From: Trichomonas tenax
Taxonomy: Eukaryota > Parabasalia > Trichomonadida > Trichomonadidae
DNA length: 45,108 nt
Assembly (NCBI GenBank): GCA_023091735.1
Contig: JALKBU010000365.1
Span: 1-45,108, forward strand
Direction: 5' to 3'
Shown here: positions 11,756 to 20,349 of the stretch, piece by piece
Position numbering within the stretch: the first letter of the stretch is position 1
How the letters are laid out: each line of letters opens with the position of its first letter
Notes under the pieces: generated by a model
The model's input: only the letters and a program-made list of their open reading frames with translations
Databases searched by the model: none
Told to the model about the DNA's origin: nothing
Position numbers and translations under genes: made by a program

Positions 11756-14125
11756 TTACTCGATAGTTCTTAGGATCTTTCCGAGTCTTTGTATTCTTTG
11801 ATCAAGTTTCATAGTTGATAGGTCTTGAATCTTATCCCTTGTGATTCTTGATATTGTGCGTTCACAGTCAACTAAGGACTCAGTAGATTCCATTATTTCT
11901 CTCTTGAGAGCGTCAACAACTGTTTGAAGCGGATTCTGTCTTGTTTCGAGTTGTGTAAGAAGACTTTTGACACTTTCTATAGTAGGACGACCCTGTTTCT
12001 TCGTGCCTAAGTACAAAACAAGCCGAGTTTCGGCTTCTTCGAGCGCATTTTTGAATTGTTCAACAGTTGAATCGAAATATGAAAATCTCATCTTGATTTC
12101 ATCAAGTTGAGCGTAAATATTTTCTTGCTTTTTGACGCCAAACAAATCAGCGACGCTCTTCGCAACCATATCTTTCTCACGTTTTCTATCTTCTTCCTGT
12201 CGCCTGATCTTTGTGTTTAGTTTTCCTATTTCTTCGCCAACAGATTGAACGGCAAACTCAGAAATCATTTCTGCAGAAGGAGAAGAAACTCCAAATATGT
12301 CTAAGATTTTTGCAAGAGATGCACTGAGATCCGCCTTTTCTTTTCTTAGTTCTGAAATCTCTTGTTGTAATTTTCCTTCAGCTTTCGCTGATGCATTTGC
12401 GCGTTTAACTAAACTTTGAGCTTCTTCTAAAACTGTTGATGACCCTAAAGTTCTTGAAAGCTTGAAATAGAAAGAATCAAATTCTTCGCATTTCTTGCAC
12501 TTTGTTGTGTTTGGATCATTCAACAATTTTGTAACATTCTCTATCAAATAATTATCGGATGACTTATTTGGATTTCCAATATTTTGAAGATATTCTGTTT
12601 CCTCTTGTAAGTCAACTAAGTGGTCTTGTGCGTGCTCTGGATCATCTGTTTTATCTGCGTTTTCATCTCTTTTAGCTATTAAAAAGTTTAAAACGTTCTT
12701 CATGCATCTTCTTAAACCATCAACATTTCCTGTTTCATCTTTGTTGTGTAAATGATCCTCCATTGCTTTCAGTCTGTCTTGTGATGCTTGCAATGAAGCT
12801 CTGAGTATTGCAACCTTTTGTGTTTCTTGCGTTAATCTTTCTTTGAAGGATTCACTGAATTGAAGTTGTTGGTCTTTGTCTGCGATTTGTTTTTGTAAGT
12901 TGTTGTTTTTCTCTAAAATCTTTCCGACAGCGCCTCTCAAAGCTTCGAAAAACTGCTTAACTCTGTCGATAGTCAAGTTTGGACGCTTGAAAGCAATGAA
13001 TCCGCGATCAATGAGATCATTGATATCGAGTTCTTTGTTGAAATAGTTATCTGCTTCATCTTGTTTTTCTGGAGAAGTTGCTGCACTTTGTTGATTTTGC
13101 TGTGCATCTTTTTCTTTCTCCTTTATATCTTTATTTATTTGTTTCTTCTTCTGTTGCTTCTTTTCTCTTTCTTCTGTTCTCATTACTTCCAGAAGGTTTA
13201 AATTTGTTGCAATAATCTCGAATGTTGGGAGTAATGGTTCCAAACTTTCATCAATCTTCTTGACATCATCTTCATAGACAATTGTTGACTTTATTTGTGA
13301 TATTATGTCGCACACAGCGTTATACGCCATGTTTCTCGTCTTTTCATTCACAGGGAAATGAATTGCATAATTCGCGAAATCTGTTGAGAATGTTGCTGAC
13401 AATTCTCTCGAAAAGTTCTTTAAATCTTGTGATATCTTTTCTTCTACTTTCATTTTCTGTGATGGAGACATTAAAATGAACTTTCCAATCAATCCTTGGA
13501 AACTCCAAATTTGTTGTTGAAGTTTTTTGATTTTCTTGATGACTGGATCGTGAATTCCTGAGTTATATCCTTCACCTTTCATCACATTATCAAGTGAATT
13601 TAGAATAAAATTGAAATTATCATCAATCGAATTTGATATTAAGTCTAATCCTGTTTTTTCGACGTCTCTGATAGTAAAAATAAATCCTACCCATGATTTT
13701 ATGAATGGCATCGCAGTGTTTTTAATCATAGGCGTTAATTTTCCTTGTGTTTGTAATTTCGCGACGGATATTGTAGTTCCTCCGGATTTATTTAATTGGT
13801 TGTAAAAACCAGTGAAGTATCTATCGACATCTGTTAACGATTGCTCCATTTTCGTTCGAATTTGAGAAGTTGATCCGTTATGTGAGACAAATTTTGAAAC
13901 ATTTTCGAGAAGAGTCCTAAAAAGTGGTTTAATACGCGCTATATTGTCTTTTTCGTCGTTTGATATCAATCCAGGTAAACTCTGGCGTGATTTGTTTGTT
14001 GAAATAGTCGAATCAGAGCTTTTGCCCGTCAAAAGTATTCCACCGGCCGCCATCTGTCCGGATCTCATCGACATACTGCTTGTTATCGGTCGTGGCCTGA
14101 ATAATGTCGCTGATAATCGATCCAT
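11756..14125 (-). CDS. large coiled-coil protein, function unknown
   Basis: The frame is intact for 789 residues from ATG at 14125. The N-terminal 50 residues are Ser/Thr/Gly-rich and probably disordered. Residues of about 60-310 look alpha-helical and possibly globular. A Lys/Glu/Gln-rich run follows near 315-345 (EEREKKQQKKKQINKDIKEK), then a second helical block starting DINDLIDRGFIAFKRPNLTI. Long heptad-like stretches (around 395-470, 575-605 and 650-690) predict coiled coil. A CKKCEEF motif sits between them but is too little for a zinc-finger call. Good codon structure and lack of breaks make it a real gene. It resembles cytoskeletal or scaffolding proteins only by composition; I do not recognise a family. 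Confidence 0.75.
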   Translation of the reverse strand: MDRLSATLFRPRPITSSMSMRSGQMAAGGILLTGKSSDSTISTNKSRQSLPGLISNDEKDNIARIKPLFRTLLENVSKFVSHNGSTSQIRTKMEQSLTDVDRYFTGFYNQLNKSGGTTISVAKLQTQGKLTPMIKNTAMPFIKSWVGFIFTIRDVEKTGLDLISNSIDDNFNFILNSLDNVMKGEGYNSGIHDPVIKKIKKLQQQIWSFQGLIGKFILMSPSQKMKVEEKISQDLKNFSRELSATFSTDFANYAIHFPVNEKTRNMAYNAVCDIISQIKSTIVYEDDVKKIDESLEPLLPTFEIIATNLNLLEVMRTEEREKKQQKKKQINKDIKEKEKDAQQNQQSAATSPEKQDEADNYFNKELDINDLIDRGFIAFKRPNLTIDRVKQFFEALRGAVGKILEKNNNLQKQIADKDQQLQFSESFKERLTQETQKVAILRASLQASQDRLKAMEDHLHNKDETGNVDGLRRCMKNVLNFLIAKRDENADKTDDPEHAQDHLVDLQEETEYLQNIGNPNKSSDNYLIENVTKLLNDPNTTKCKKCEEFDSFYFKLSRTLGSSTVLEEAQSLVKRANASAKAEGKLQQEISELRKEKADLSASLAKILDIFGVSSPSAEMISEFAVQSVGEEIGKLNTKIRRQEEDRKREKDMVAKSVADLFGVKKQENIYAQLDEIKMRFSYFDSTVEQFKNALEEAETRLVLYLGTKKQGRPTIESVKSLLTQLETRQNPLQTVVDALKREIMESTESLVDCERTISRITRDKIQDLSTMKLDQRIQRLGKILRTIE

Positions 14126-14742
14126 GAAAAAAGTTTAAAAATTTTGGTAACCTTAAAAAGAAATATTTTTCCTTTGTTCAACAAATGTTCATAATAACTT
14201 TTCATATCATTATTTTTATTCTCTGTCATTAAAACCACAACAACTATATCGGCAATAAATTGATTTTAATAGATAAAATCTTGAATATTTATTAAGTTTT
14301 GATGATTTTATTTGTGATATTAATATTTGTCGTTATTTTAAGCCTATATCAATTCTATAACCATACATGGATGAGAAATGAATGTTCAGCTCTTCCTTTT
14401 TGGATTTGGTGATGTAATTATAAAATTCGATGATTTCATTTTCATTAAGTCGCTGTTTGCGATGTGCAGAACAAAAACATTCATTCGTTTGATGAATTAT
14501 TTAGTTTTATAGAGCTTAAGGCCTTAATTTTATTATTCCCACAATATTTTCTCCACCCATAGCTTCATTCTCTTTATAATCCAAATATACATCCACAATA
14601 TAGTCTAATTATCTTTTGTTTCTTGATAAATAGTAACCATTGAAAAAATTGTAATTATTCATGTCCTTATATGAAATCTGGATAAGATCACAGTGAAAAA
14701 TTGCTTTAAAAAGACTAAGTGTTTATAACATTGTTACAAGAA
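14126..14742. other. intergenic, AT-rich, nothing recognised
   Basis: It separates two minus-strand genes. I see no open frame of note, no RNA and no TCAYW element placed convincingly before the ATG at 14125. Confidence 0.4.
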
Positions 14743-15263
14743 CTAAATTAAACAAATAAACAATGTAATTCTCTGAATTATAAAAGCTAGAAACATTATA
14801 TAAAGAAATCTATCAGCTTGCTTGGAATCTGTCTTCTTTTCAATGAAATAGAATAGGAAAGCAATCAATGGCATTGCTATAATGAGCAAATATTCTAAAA
14901 CTTCAACAATTTCAACTTTTTGGCTTCCGTTGCATAATATATTGCAAACACCACCACCGACAACAGTTTGAGCTTGTCTTTGTACAAGATGTTCATTATT
15001 TTGAACAACTGTGTCAATGGAAAGGTCTGGAGGAATTGGATGATCTAATTTCACTTCCTTTCCCTCTTTTGTGACGTATGAAAACATTGTCTTCAATATC
15101 TCTTTTGGAAGCGTAATCAATCAATCTTTTTTCATTCATTGATGCGAATTCTGGTGCATCAATGACATAATCGCAATCCACTATCTGTTTTGAGTAAAAC
15201 TCTGTATATGGATTGATGTTTTTAAAGTTTTCCTCTGTGAGAAAATGTGGATTTCTTCTTCAT
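14743..15263 (-). pseudogene. frameshifted paralogue of the 15555 small membrane protein
   Basis: The downstream frame (from 15120) encodes a block matching the 15555 protein: SYVTKEGKEVKLDHPIPPDL against EYVTRNGNKISLDHPLPPDL, then a short Cys-containing region and two hydrophobic spans at the C-terminus. That frame has no ATG, and the codon at 15120 is TTG right after an in-frame stop. Upstream in another frame lies NPYTEFYSKQIVDCDYV, matching NPYTDYAPNEEIACDYE of the paralogue. The two are separated by three copies of AATC at 15115-15126; two copies would restore a single frame. A second break lies nearer the ATG at 15263, which begins MKKKSTFSH in a third frame. This points to a broken copy, unless the locus was misassembled. 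Confidence 0.7.
15115..15126 (-). repeat. AATC x3 microsatellite at the frameshift
   Basis: Three perfect tetranucleotide units (GATT on the coding strand) lie exactly where the reading frame of the 14743-15263 gene shifts. One extra 4-bp unit explains the shift, as expected for replication slippage. Confidence 0.75.
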
Positions 15264-15528
15264 TGTTTATAAAACATCGTAAAATTTTAAATATTTCTTC
15301 GATTTTTCAATTTTTATTTTTATAAAATAAATGCTTAATAATAATTTTTGATAAATAATAAAATTTTAGAATTTCATAGATTAAAAACGAAGATTCAATT
15401 TGAGGTTATTCAATTTTCGTTTATTTTCGCATTTTGTTTAATGATTTTTCTTAAACTGATTATGGTGATATTAAAGACATGAAGAGAATGGCAAAATTTC
15501 ACAAATCCAAAAATTCTTAATCGTTATG

Positions 15529-15538
15529 AAAAGTGACA
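15529..15538 (+). promoter_or_regulatory. AAAAGTGACA motif upstream of the 15555 gene
   Basis: It lies 16 nt before the ATG. The same motif, or its G variant AAAGGTGACA, recurs near the 26741 gene start (TGTCACCTTT at 26761-26770), upstream of the MATE gene in inverted orientation (18782-18791) and upstream of the V-ATPase gene (2333-2342). A role in transcription is inference only. Confidence 0.35.
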
Positions 15539-15554
15539 GATTTATGAAAAATTG

Positions 15555-16109
15555 ATGAATGAAGACAATTCAGATCATTCAATCAAAACAGACAGCGAAT
15601 CTCTGACGAGCAACATCCAAAAGAAGAAAGCGAAACAGACACAGAATCCTTACACAGATTATGCTCCAAACGAAGAAATTGCATGCGACTATGAACTTCC
15701 TCCGCCCAGTCCTCGCAATGTATTCATGAACTTGTTGATGCCACCGCCACATGAGAAAGTTAAAATTAAATTCGAATACGTTACGAGAAATGGAAACAAA
15801 ATTTCCTTAGATCACCCACTTCCTCCTGATCTCCCCGTTGATGCGGCATTTGTGATGCCAAACGTTAACCTTGAACAAAGTCCACAACAATTAATTGGTG
15901 ATTCAGACATGACTTGTTGCAGAAGTAATGACTTTGAAGCAGAGCAGGTGATATTCTATGCATGTGTAGCAATATTCCCTCTTTCGGCTTTAATTATATA
16001 TTATTTTATTCATCAAAATAATCCAAAATTGTCTGAAAATATACTCAATGCGATGCTGGGCTCTTTTGTTGTCTATGGAGTTATACTGTTTGCTATGTAT
16101 TATTCTTAA
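15555..16109 (+). CDS. small two-span membrane protein, trichomonad family
   Basis: An upstream TTG at 15552 keeps the frame, but the first ATG is at 15555, giving 184 residues. The N-terminal 125 residues are hydrophilic and probably cytosolic: a Ser/Lys/Gln-rich start, an NPYTDY motif, two proline runs (PPPSPR and PPPHEK) and the conserved VTRNGNKISLDHPLPPDLP block. After a Cys-containing DMTCCRSN segment come two hydrophobic helices at about 131-155 and 163-182 that end the protein. It is head-to-head with its broken relative at 14743-15263, about 290 bp apart, so the pair arose by an inverted duplication. I recognise no named family; small size and a double-span tail suggest an endomembrane or surface adaptor, which is a guess. 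Confidence 0.7.
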   Translation: MNEDNSDHSIKTDSESLTSNIQKKKAKQTQNPYTDYAPNEEIACDYELPPPSPRNVFMNLLMPPPHEKVKIKFEYVTRNGNKISLDHPLPPDLPVDAAFVMPNVNLEQSPQQLIGDSDMTCCRSNDFEAEQVIFYACVAIFPLSALIIYYFIHQNNPKLSENILNAMLGSFVVYGVILFAMYYS

Positions 16110-16671
16110 TATATTTCGATATCATATTTTCATATGAATAAAGATGTTTGTTGTTCTAGATATTAATTACAACAACTATTTTTTCGATTTCTCTGACAAT
16201 TATAGTATTATACTCTAACACACTAAATTGTTGGATCAATAAAGTGGAATAATCGAAAATGAACAACAGAAATTGATATACGCATTGAATAATATATGAG
16301 AACACGCATTATAAAGGTATATATGAAAATATCGAAATCAATAACCAAAAATTAAGCGAAAAGGAAGACAATGACGGACAATAAATCCAAAAGCATAAAT
16401 TTTCATTGACAATGATTATACCGATATTACAAATATTTTCACCCCCTCTCTAAATTTTTATTGGAGAAAAAGATATGGCTATGCTTTTAGATCTTATATT
16501 ATTGTTCAAAAATTTATGTAGGGGGAGAATCTGATCAAAATATTTGAATAATTTTTGTGCAAAAGAGGTTTTGGTAATAATAATACATATTATAGTCTTC
16601 TTATTGTATTTTAACTTTGTCGCATTGAAATGCAACTCAAATTATATGAAAACTCATTTTCTCAATTAACA
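16110..16671. other. intergenic, nothing recognised
   Basis: AT-rich sequence between two plus-strand genes. The run CACCCCCTCTC near 16440 and GTAGGGGGAG near 16517 are small GC-rich exceptions with no assignable role. Confidence 0.4.
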
Positions 16672-16676
16672 TCACA
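16672..16676 (+). promoter_or_regulatory. initiator-like TCACA before the Myb gene
   Basis: It fits TCAYW, with the presumed +1 A at 16674. The first ATG downstream (16692) is in a different frame from the Myb domain, whose own ATG is at 16712, 38 nt after +1. The element therefore bears directly on the start question for this gene. Confidence 0.4.
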
Positions 16677-16711
16677 GTTTAAAATAGCAAAATGCCGAAC
16701 CATCAAGGAGC

Positions 16712-17143
16712 ATGTTCACAGAGACAGAAAATAGCAACCTCAGACACTACGTTAGCATCTATGGCAAAAAGAATTGGAAATCAGATGCAAAAAACGTGCC
16801 TGGAAGAAATTCCAGGCAATGCAAGGATAGATGGGAGAATTATCTTAATCCTGACATCAACTTCGAGCCATTTACTGATGAAGAAGATCATTTACTGATA
16901 ACTTTGTTTGAAATGATTGGTCCAAAATGGAAAGAAATATCTAAGCATTTTAATAGAAGGACAGATAATAGCTTGAAGTCAAGGTTTAAACTGTTGATGC
17001 ATCATCAAAAAACTTTAGATATTATGAATAATTATAATCAAAATAAGGAGAATGTTATTGATGAGCCATTGTTTAATGACATAAACTTCGAAGAGTTTTT
17101 AAATGCTGTACAGATGGATCTCCAATTTACTAAATATTACTAA
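16712..17143 (+). CDS. Myb-like R2R3 DNA-binding protein
   Basis: The 143-residue product contains two Myb repeats. R2 (about 1-46) shows GKKNW (Trp22), PGRNSRQCKDRW (Trp41) and ENYLNP. R3 (about 51-96) shows FTDEED, GPKWKEI (Trp73), the NRRTDNSLKSRF recognition helix, and Phe92 in place of the last Trp. Such short two-repeat Myb proteins are greatly expanded in trichomonads and several bind promoter elements of iron-responsive genes. The tail is Asn/Asp/Glu-rich. The start is odd: an upstream ATG at 16692 opens a 68-codon frame that overlaps the Myb frame and makes no sense as protein, and R2 lacks the usual residues before FTxxE. Leaky scanning or a 5' frameshift are both possible. The stop is TAAA. 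Confidence 0.75.
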   Translation: MFTETENSNLRHYVSIYGKKNWKSDAKNVPGRNSRQCKDRWENYLNPDINFEPFTDEEDHLLITLFEMIGPKWKEISKHFNRRTDNSLKSRFKLLMHHQKTLDIMNNYNQNKENVIDEPLFNDINFEEFLNAVQMDLQFTKYY

Positions 17144-17224
17144 AATATATTTGCTTTCGTTTATTTCAAAACAACAACAAAAGTTTAGTCTATATTATCG
17201 AATACAAACAAAATACAAAAGTTA

Positions 17225-18712
17225 TTATTGAACAGTTGGTTCATCTGCAATTAATTGATCTTCTGGCAACAAAGGATCATCTGGAGCTGCAATTCTTGAC
17301 AGCAAAGAATCTGCTTTTCGATATGTGCATAAGAAACACAGCGAAGATATCGTAAAACTCGTGATATCTTGAGTTGTGTAACAATATAAGATATTTTGTG
17401 GTTTTGTCTTATTATTTAAGTATAAGCATACTGCTGAAGCCAGCAAAAACGCGGCTTTGAAGACTTGTGGCACAATTGCTAAATATTTTTGCTTAAAAAT
17501 TATCAATAATTGGTTCAAAATAGCTGACATTGGTTCCAAATACATAGTTAAGAATAGTTTTGGAGTGATTTTTGGTGCTAAGTCTAAAGTTTCTCCCGAT
17601 ATCCAAATCTTCAAAATTTTCTTCGGGAAGAATATCATTAACACACATCCAATGAAACTGATTGTCAATGGAATAACTGTTGCACATCCAGCAAGCTTAT
17701 ACATTCTTTTAAGATCTTGTTTGTGAAATGCCCATGTTGCTGAAGGAGCTAAGCCTGATAGAGATGCCATCATTATCAACAGCAGCATTGTATACACTTT
17801 TATCGATGAAGAATAACATGTTGACACTTCTGTGACTTTTCCTTCATTCTTTGCTGCTTTTGTTACTAAACTAACGACAATTATTGGCGCAACAACTCCC
17901 AATGACATTTGGCAGATTGTGGGATAACAGAGCTTCAATAATTCAGTGAAATGCTTCGAAAATTTGTTCTTGAAGTATGATAATTTTGGTTTTGTTGAAA
18001 ATTTACCTATAAGAACACATGTTGTTAATGATATGCTTGAAATTATCATTGGAATTGAATCTGCAAGTCCCATTGCTTCGATTGGTGCTTTAAATCCGTA
18101 AATTAAAATTGGATCCATCAAAATTTTAGACATTAGTTCAATTACTTGAATGGTTGCTGCAACAGAAGCTCTTCCTTCTGCATTCATTAAGCTACAGCAG
18201 GAATTAAATGTAGAATCAAAAAATGTGCACATATTCATTGGAAACAAGTATCTTCTTGCCTTTGGTATCAATAATTCTGGCATTCCCATGATGGTGAGTA
18301 ATTTGGGAACAGCAAAGAACATGATTGGCGGGAAAATAATGCCAATAATGGTACAATATCTTAAAATATCAACGAAAAGCTGGCCTGTTTCTTTTGATAA
18401 CTTCTTAGCTATGCATTCGCTAATCTTAATTATGGAAGCAGGAAGATGAAAACTTGCTAAAACGACAAATAATAATTTCAATGAGCCAGCAATAGACACA
18501 ATTGTAACTCCTTCAGCACCAAAGCCTTTCCTGATGAAGTAGAGATCAACTGCGTCCTGAAAACTCTGTATTGCCGCGAATATTATTGGACCGATTGAAA
18601 GTTTCAATGTTGTTGCCATTGGTGATGAGTCTCCGAGCCTTTCATCCTCCTTCAGAAACTGGTTGGAGTTGTCCTCCTTGAAGATGATGTCATAGTTCTC
18701 TTCGGCAGTCAT
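17225..18712 (-). CDS. MATE-family multidrug/toxin extrusion transporter
   Basis: The 495-residue polytopic membrane protein has about twelve hydrophobic spans and the internal two-fold pattern of MatE: an N-terminal half starting ATTLKLSIGPIIFAAIQSFQDAVDLYF and a second half starting LLKLCYPTICQMSLGVVAP. The family exports cationic drugs or metabolites in exchange for H+ or Na+. The first 35 residues and the last 25 (DDPLLPEDQLI...) are hydrophilic and acidic, consistent with cytosolic ends. Length is typical (450-550). The start at 18712 is supported by two initiator-like elements 6 and 13 nt upstream. It converges on the Myb gene with about 80 bp between their stops. Substrate cannot be predicted. 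Confidence 0.85.
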   Translation of the reverse strand: MTAEENYDIIFKEDNSNQFLKEDERLGDSSPMATTLKLSIGPIIFAAIQSFQDAVDLYFIRKGFGAEGVTIVSIAGSLKLLFVVLASFHLPASIIKISECIAKKLSKETGQLFVDILRYCTIIGIIFPPIMFFAVPKLLTIMGMPELLIPKARRYLFPMNMCTFFDSTFNSCCSLMNAEGRASVAATIQVIELMSKILMDPILIYGFKAPIEAMGLADSIPMIISSISLTTCVLIGKFSTKPKLSYFKNKFSKHFTELLKLCYPTICQMSLGVVAPIIVVSLVTKAAKNEGKVTEVSTCYSSSIKVYTMLLLIMMASLSGLAPSATWAFHKQDLKRMYKLAGCATVIPLTISFIGCVLMIFFPKKILKIWISGETLDLAPKITPKLFLTMYLEPMSAILNQLLIIFKQKYLAIVPQVFKAAFLLASAVCLYLNNKTKPQNILYCYTTQDITSFTISSLCFLCTYRKADSLLSRIAAPDDPLLPEDQLIADEPTVQ

Positions 18713-18715
18713 AGA

Positions 18716-18728
18716 AGTGAATTAATGA
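18716..18728 (-). promoter_or_regulatory. initiator-like elements of the MATE gene
   Basis: On the minus strand TCACT (18720-18716) and TCATT (18728-18724) both fit TCAYW and would give leaders of about 6 and 13 nt. AAAAGTGACA lies about 60 bp further upstream in the opposite orientation. Confidence 0.6.
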
Positions 18729-19001
18729 ATTCAAATTTGGCCACTTTTTGTAAAATCCCGGTACGGAATAATGATCGTAATAAAAGTGACAAACGTAAAT
18801 TTTGAATAAAATGTCGCTTTTAAAAGTATAGACTCAAAATTGCCATGACAATTTACATGTAAATAAACCAAAAATGAATTTTGCATTTATAATGTATCAG
18901 TAGACATGCATTGAATATTCGATTTCAATGCTTTCATGCAGTATATATTAAGAATACTAGCCTTGTATTTTAAAATCTCAAATGACACTCAACAAATAGG
19001 A

Positions 19002-19505
19002 TTTTATATTACAATGAAGACAAGTAAGGGAATGAGTTTCGTCGAGTAGTATGTGGAGCAACATGTGATGTGAATACATTGTGAAAGTGAGTGTTGTGAG
19101 AGACTTGATTTGATAAGTTGTTGTCTGAATGACGATGTCTTGTTCTGGAAGATGACACTTCCGCAGATGAGACTTTGAAGCACTGCTGTCTGAGAACATT
19201 AACAGTGTCTGGAATAGAAACTGTTGCTATGTATGTGTTCATCAGTGACTGTGATCCGATTGTGACAACATTGTTTGGGATGACAAATTTCGATAGTTTC
19301 GTGCAGTTCATGAACATTCCGATCGGAATATTTTCACAACTGAACTGATTTCCTTCGAATGTTACAGAATTAAGACCACACGAAGAGAAGCAGTTGTATC
19401 CGATATCATTTATCACACTCGGAATGTTTATTGAACTCAGACTATTTAGTCCTATGAAAACACTGTTTCCAAGATTTACAGCTCCTGTGCAATCATCAAA
19501 GTTTT
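19002..19505 (-). pseudogene. BspA-type LRR gene fragment, inverted duplicate with internal deletion
   Basis: This 504-bp segment is the inverted, nearly identical copy of 22667-23570. It encodes TpLRR/BspA-type repeats (NCFSSCGLNSVTFEGNQ..., KFVIPNNVVTIGSQSLMN). Only three residues differ over the first 77 residues from the MINDIGY motif. It lacks exactly 400 bp present in the plus copy: after CTTCAAAG (equivalent to 22999) the sequence resumes at the equivalent of 23400, with AAG shared at both ends. As 400 is not a multiple of three, the frame shifts and the following residues (VSSAEVSSSRT...) are out of the LRR frame. No full gene or promoter is attached. Confidence 0.85.
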
Positions 19506-20338
19506 AACAGGGAAATTATATGTGTTGGCATGCAGTTATGAAGCCAAATACCAAAATCACTTTTGTTCATATCACGAAATTTACGAAAAATAACACACAG
19601 ATTGCCTTGCATAGGTCACAAAGTAAACAGGGTATTCCTAGAATATGATCAGGTTCAGACACCTCATCGCAAAATTTCACTTCAAAATTTAATGGCATAT
19701 GAAACTATTTCCAAGATTTTTTCCCCTATATTAATATATATTGAGATGAATACAGATATAGATAAAGAAAATTTCATTCCATTGCGGCATCGAAAACATG
19801 CTGTACAGATGAATTCTAATGGATCATAATAAAAGTTGCAATAGTAATTCTGGCATTCGAATCTCTTTGTTGCAATCGGTTGTTCAGATGTAATCTGAAA
19901 GATTCAGAATTTTAATCAGAAAGTTCATTTGTGATATTGATTAAAAATGTCATATAATCTCATACCGAAGATTTTGTTTATTGACTTTCATTTTACAATA
20001 TGTTTCATTGTAGGAAGCATTAGTGATATAAATATTTATTCTGATTAAAACGTTTCCAGCTCGCTCAAATCAATTATTCAATGAAATGTTCAATTTATCG
20101 TTGAGTCTGTCTCTTAAGTTAAATCCACAAGTAAATGCTATAAACATATTTAGCACTCCGAAAGGCATGTAAATACCTCTATAAGGAAGTCGACTCGTTA
20201 AAAATTCCTATAAAGAGAAAAATATTCAAGGAAAGGCAAAAATTTCCATTTATCGCTGCGATGAAATATCATCATCAGAAGAGGTAAATCTAGAAATGGC
20301 TTCAATAGAGCTATTGGGAAAATTCAATTTTTGCCACT
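19506..20338. other. intergenic between BspA fragment and Fe-ADH
   Basis: An open frame at 19563-19829 (88 codons) has no recognisable domain. Nothing else is supported. Confidence 0.4.
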
Positions 20339-20343
20339 TCATT
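20339..20343 (+). promoter_or_regulatory. initiator TCATT of the Fe-ADH gene
   Basis: With +1 at 20341 it leaves a 9-nt leader to ATG 20350. It lies downstream of the in-frame ATG at 20296, so that earlier ATG would not be in the mRNA. This decides the start. Confidence 0.65.
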
Positions 20344-20349
20344 TTTCTT

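Noticed and set aside
19563..19829. 88-codon open frame between BspA fragment and Fe-ADH
   Set aside because: No similarity or promoter; composition like random AT-rich DNA.
20296..20349. Upstream in-frame ATG for the Fe-ADH
   Set aside because: The initiator at 20339-20343 lies downstream of it and the extra 18 residues have no family counterpart.
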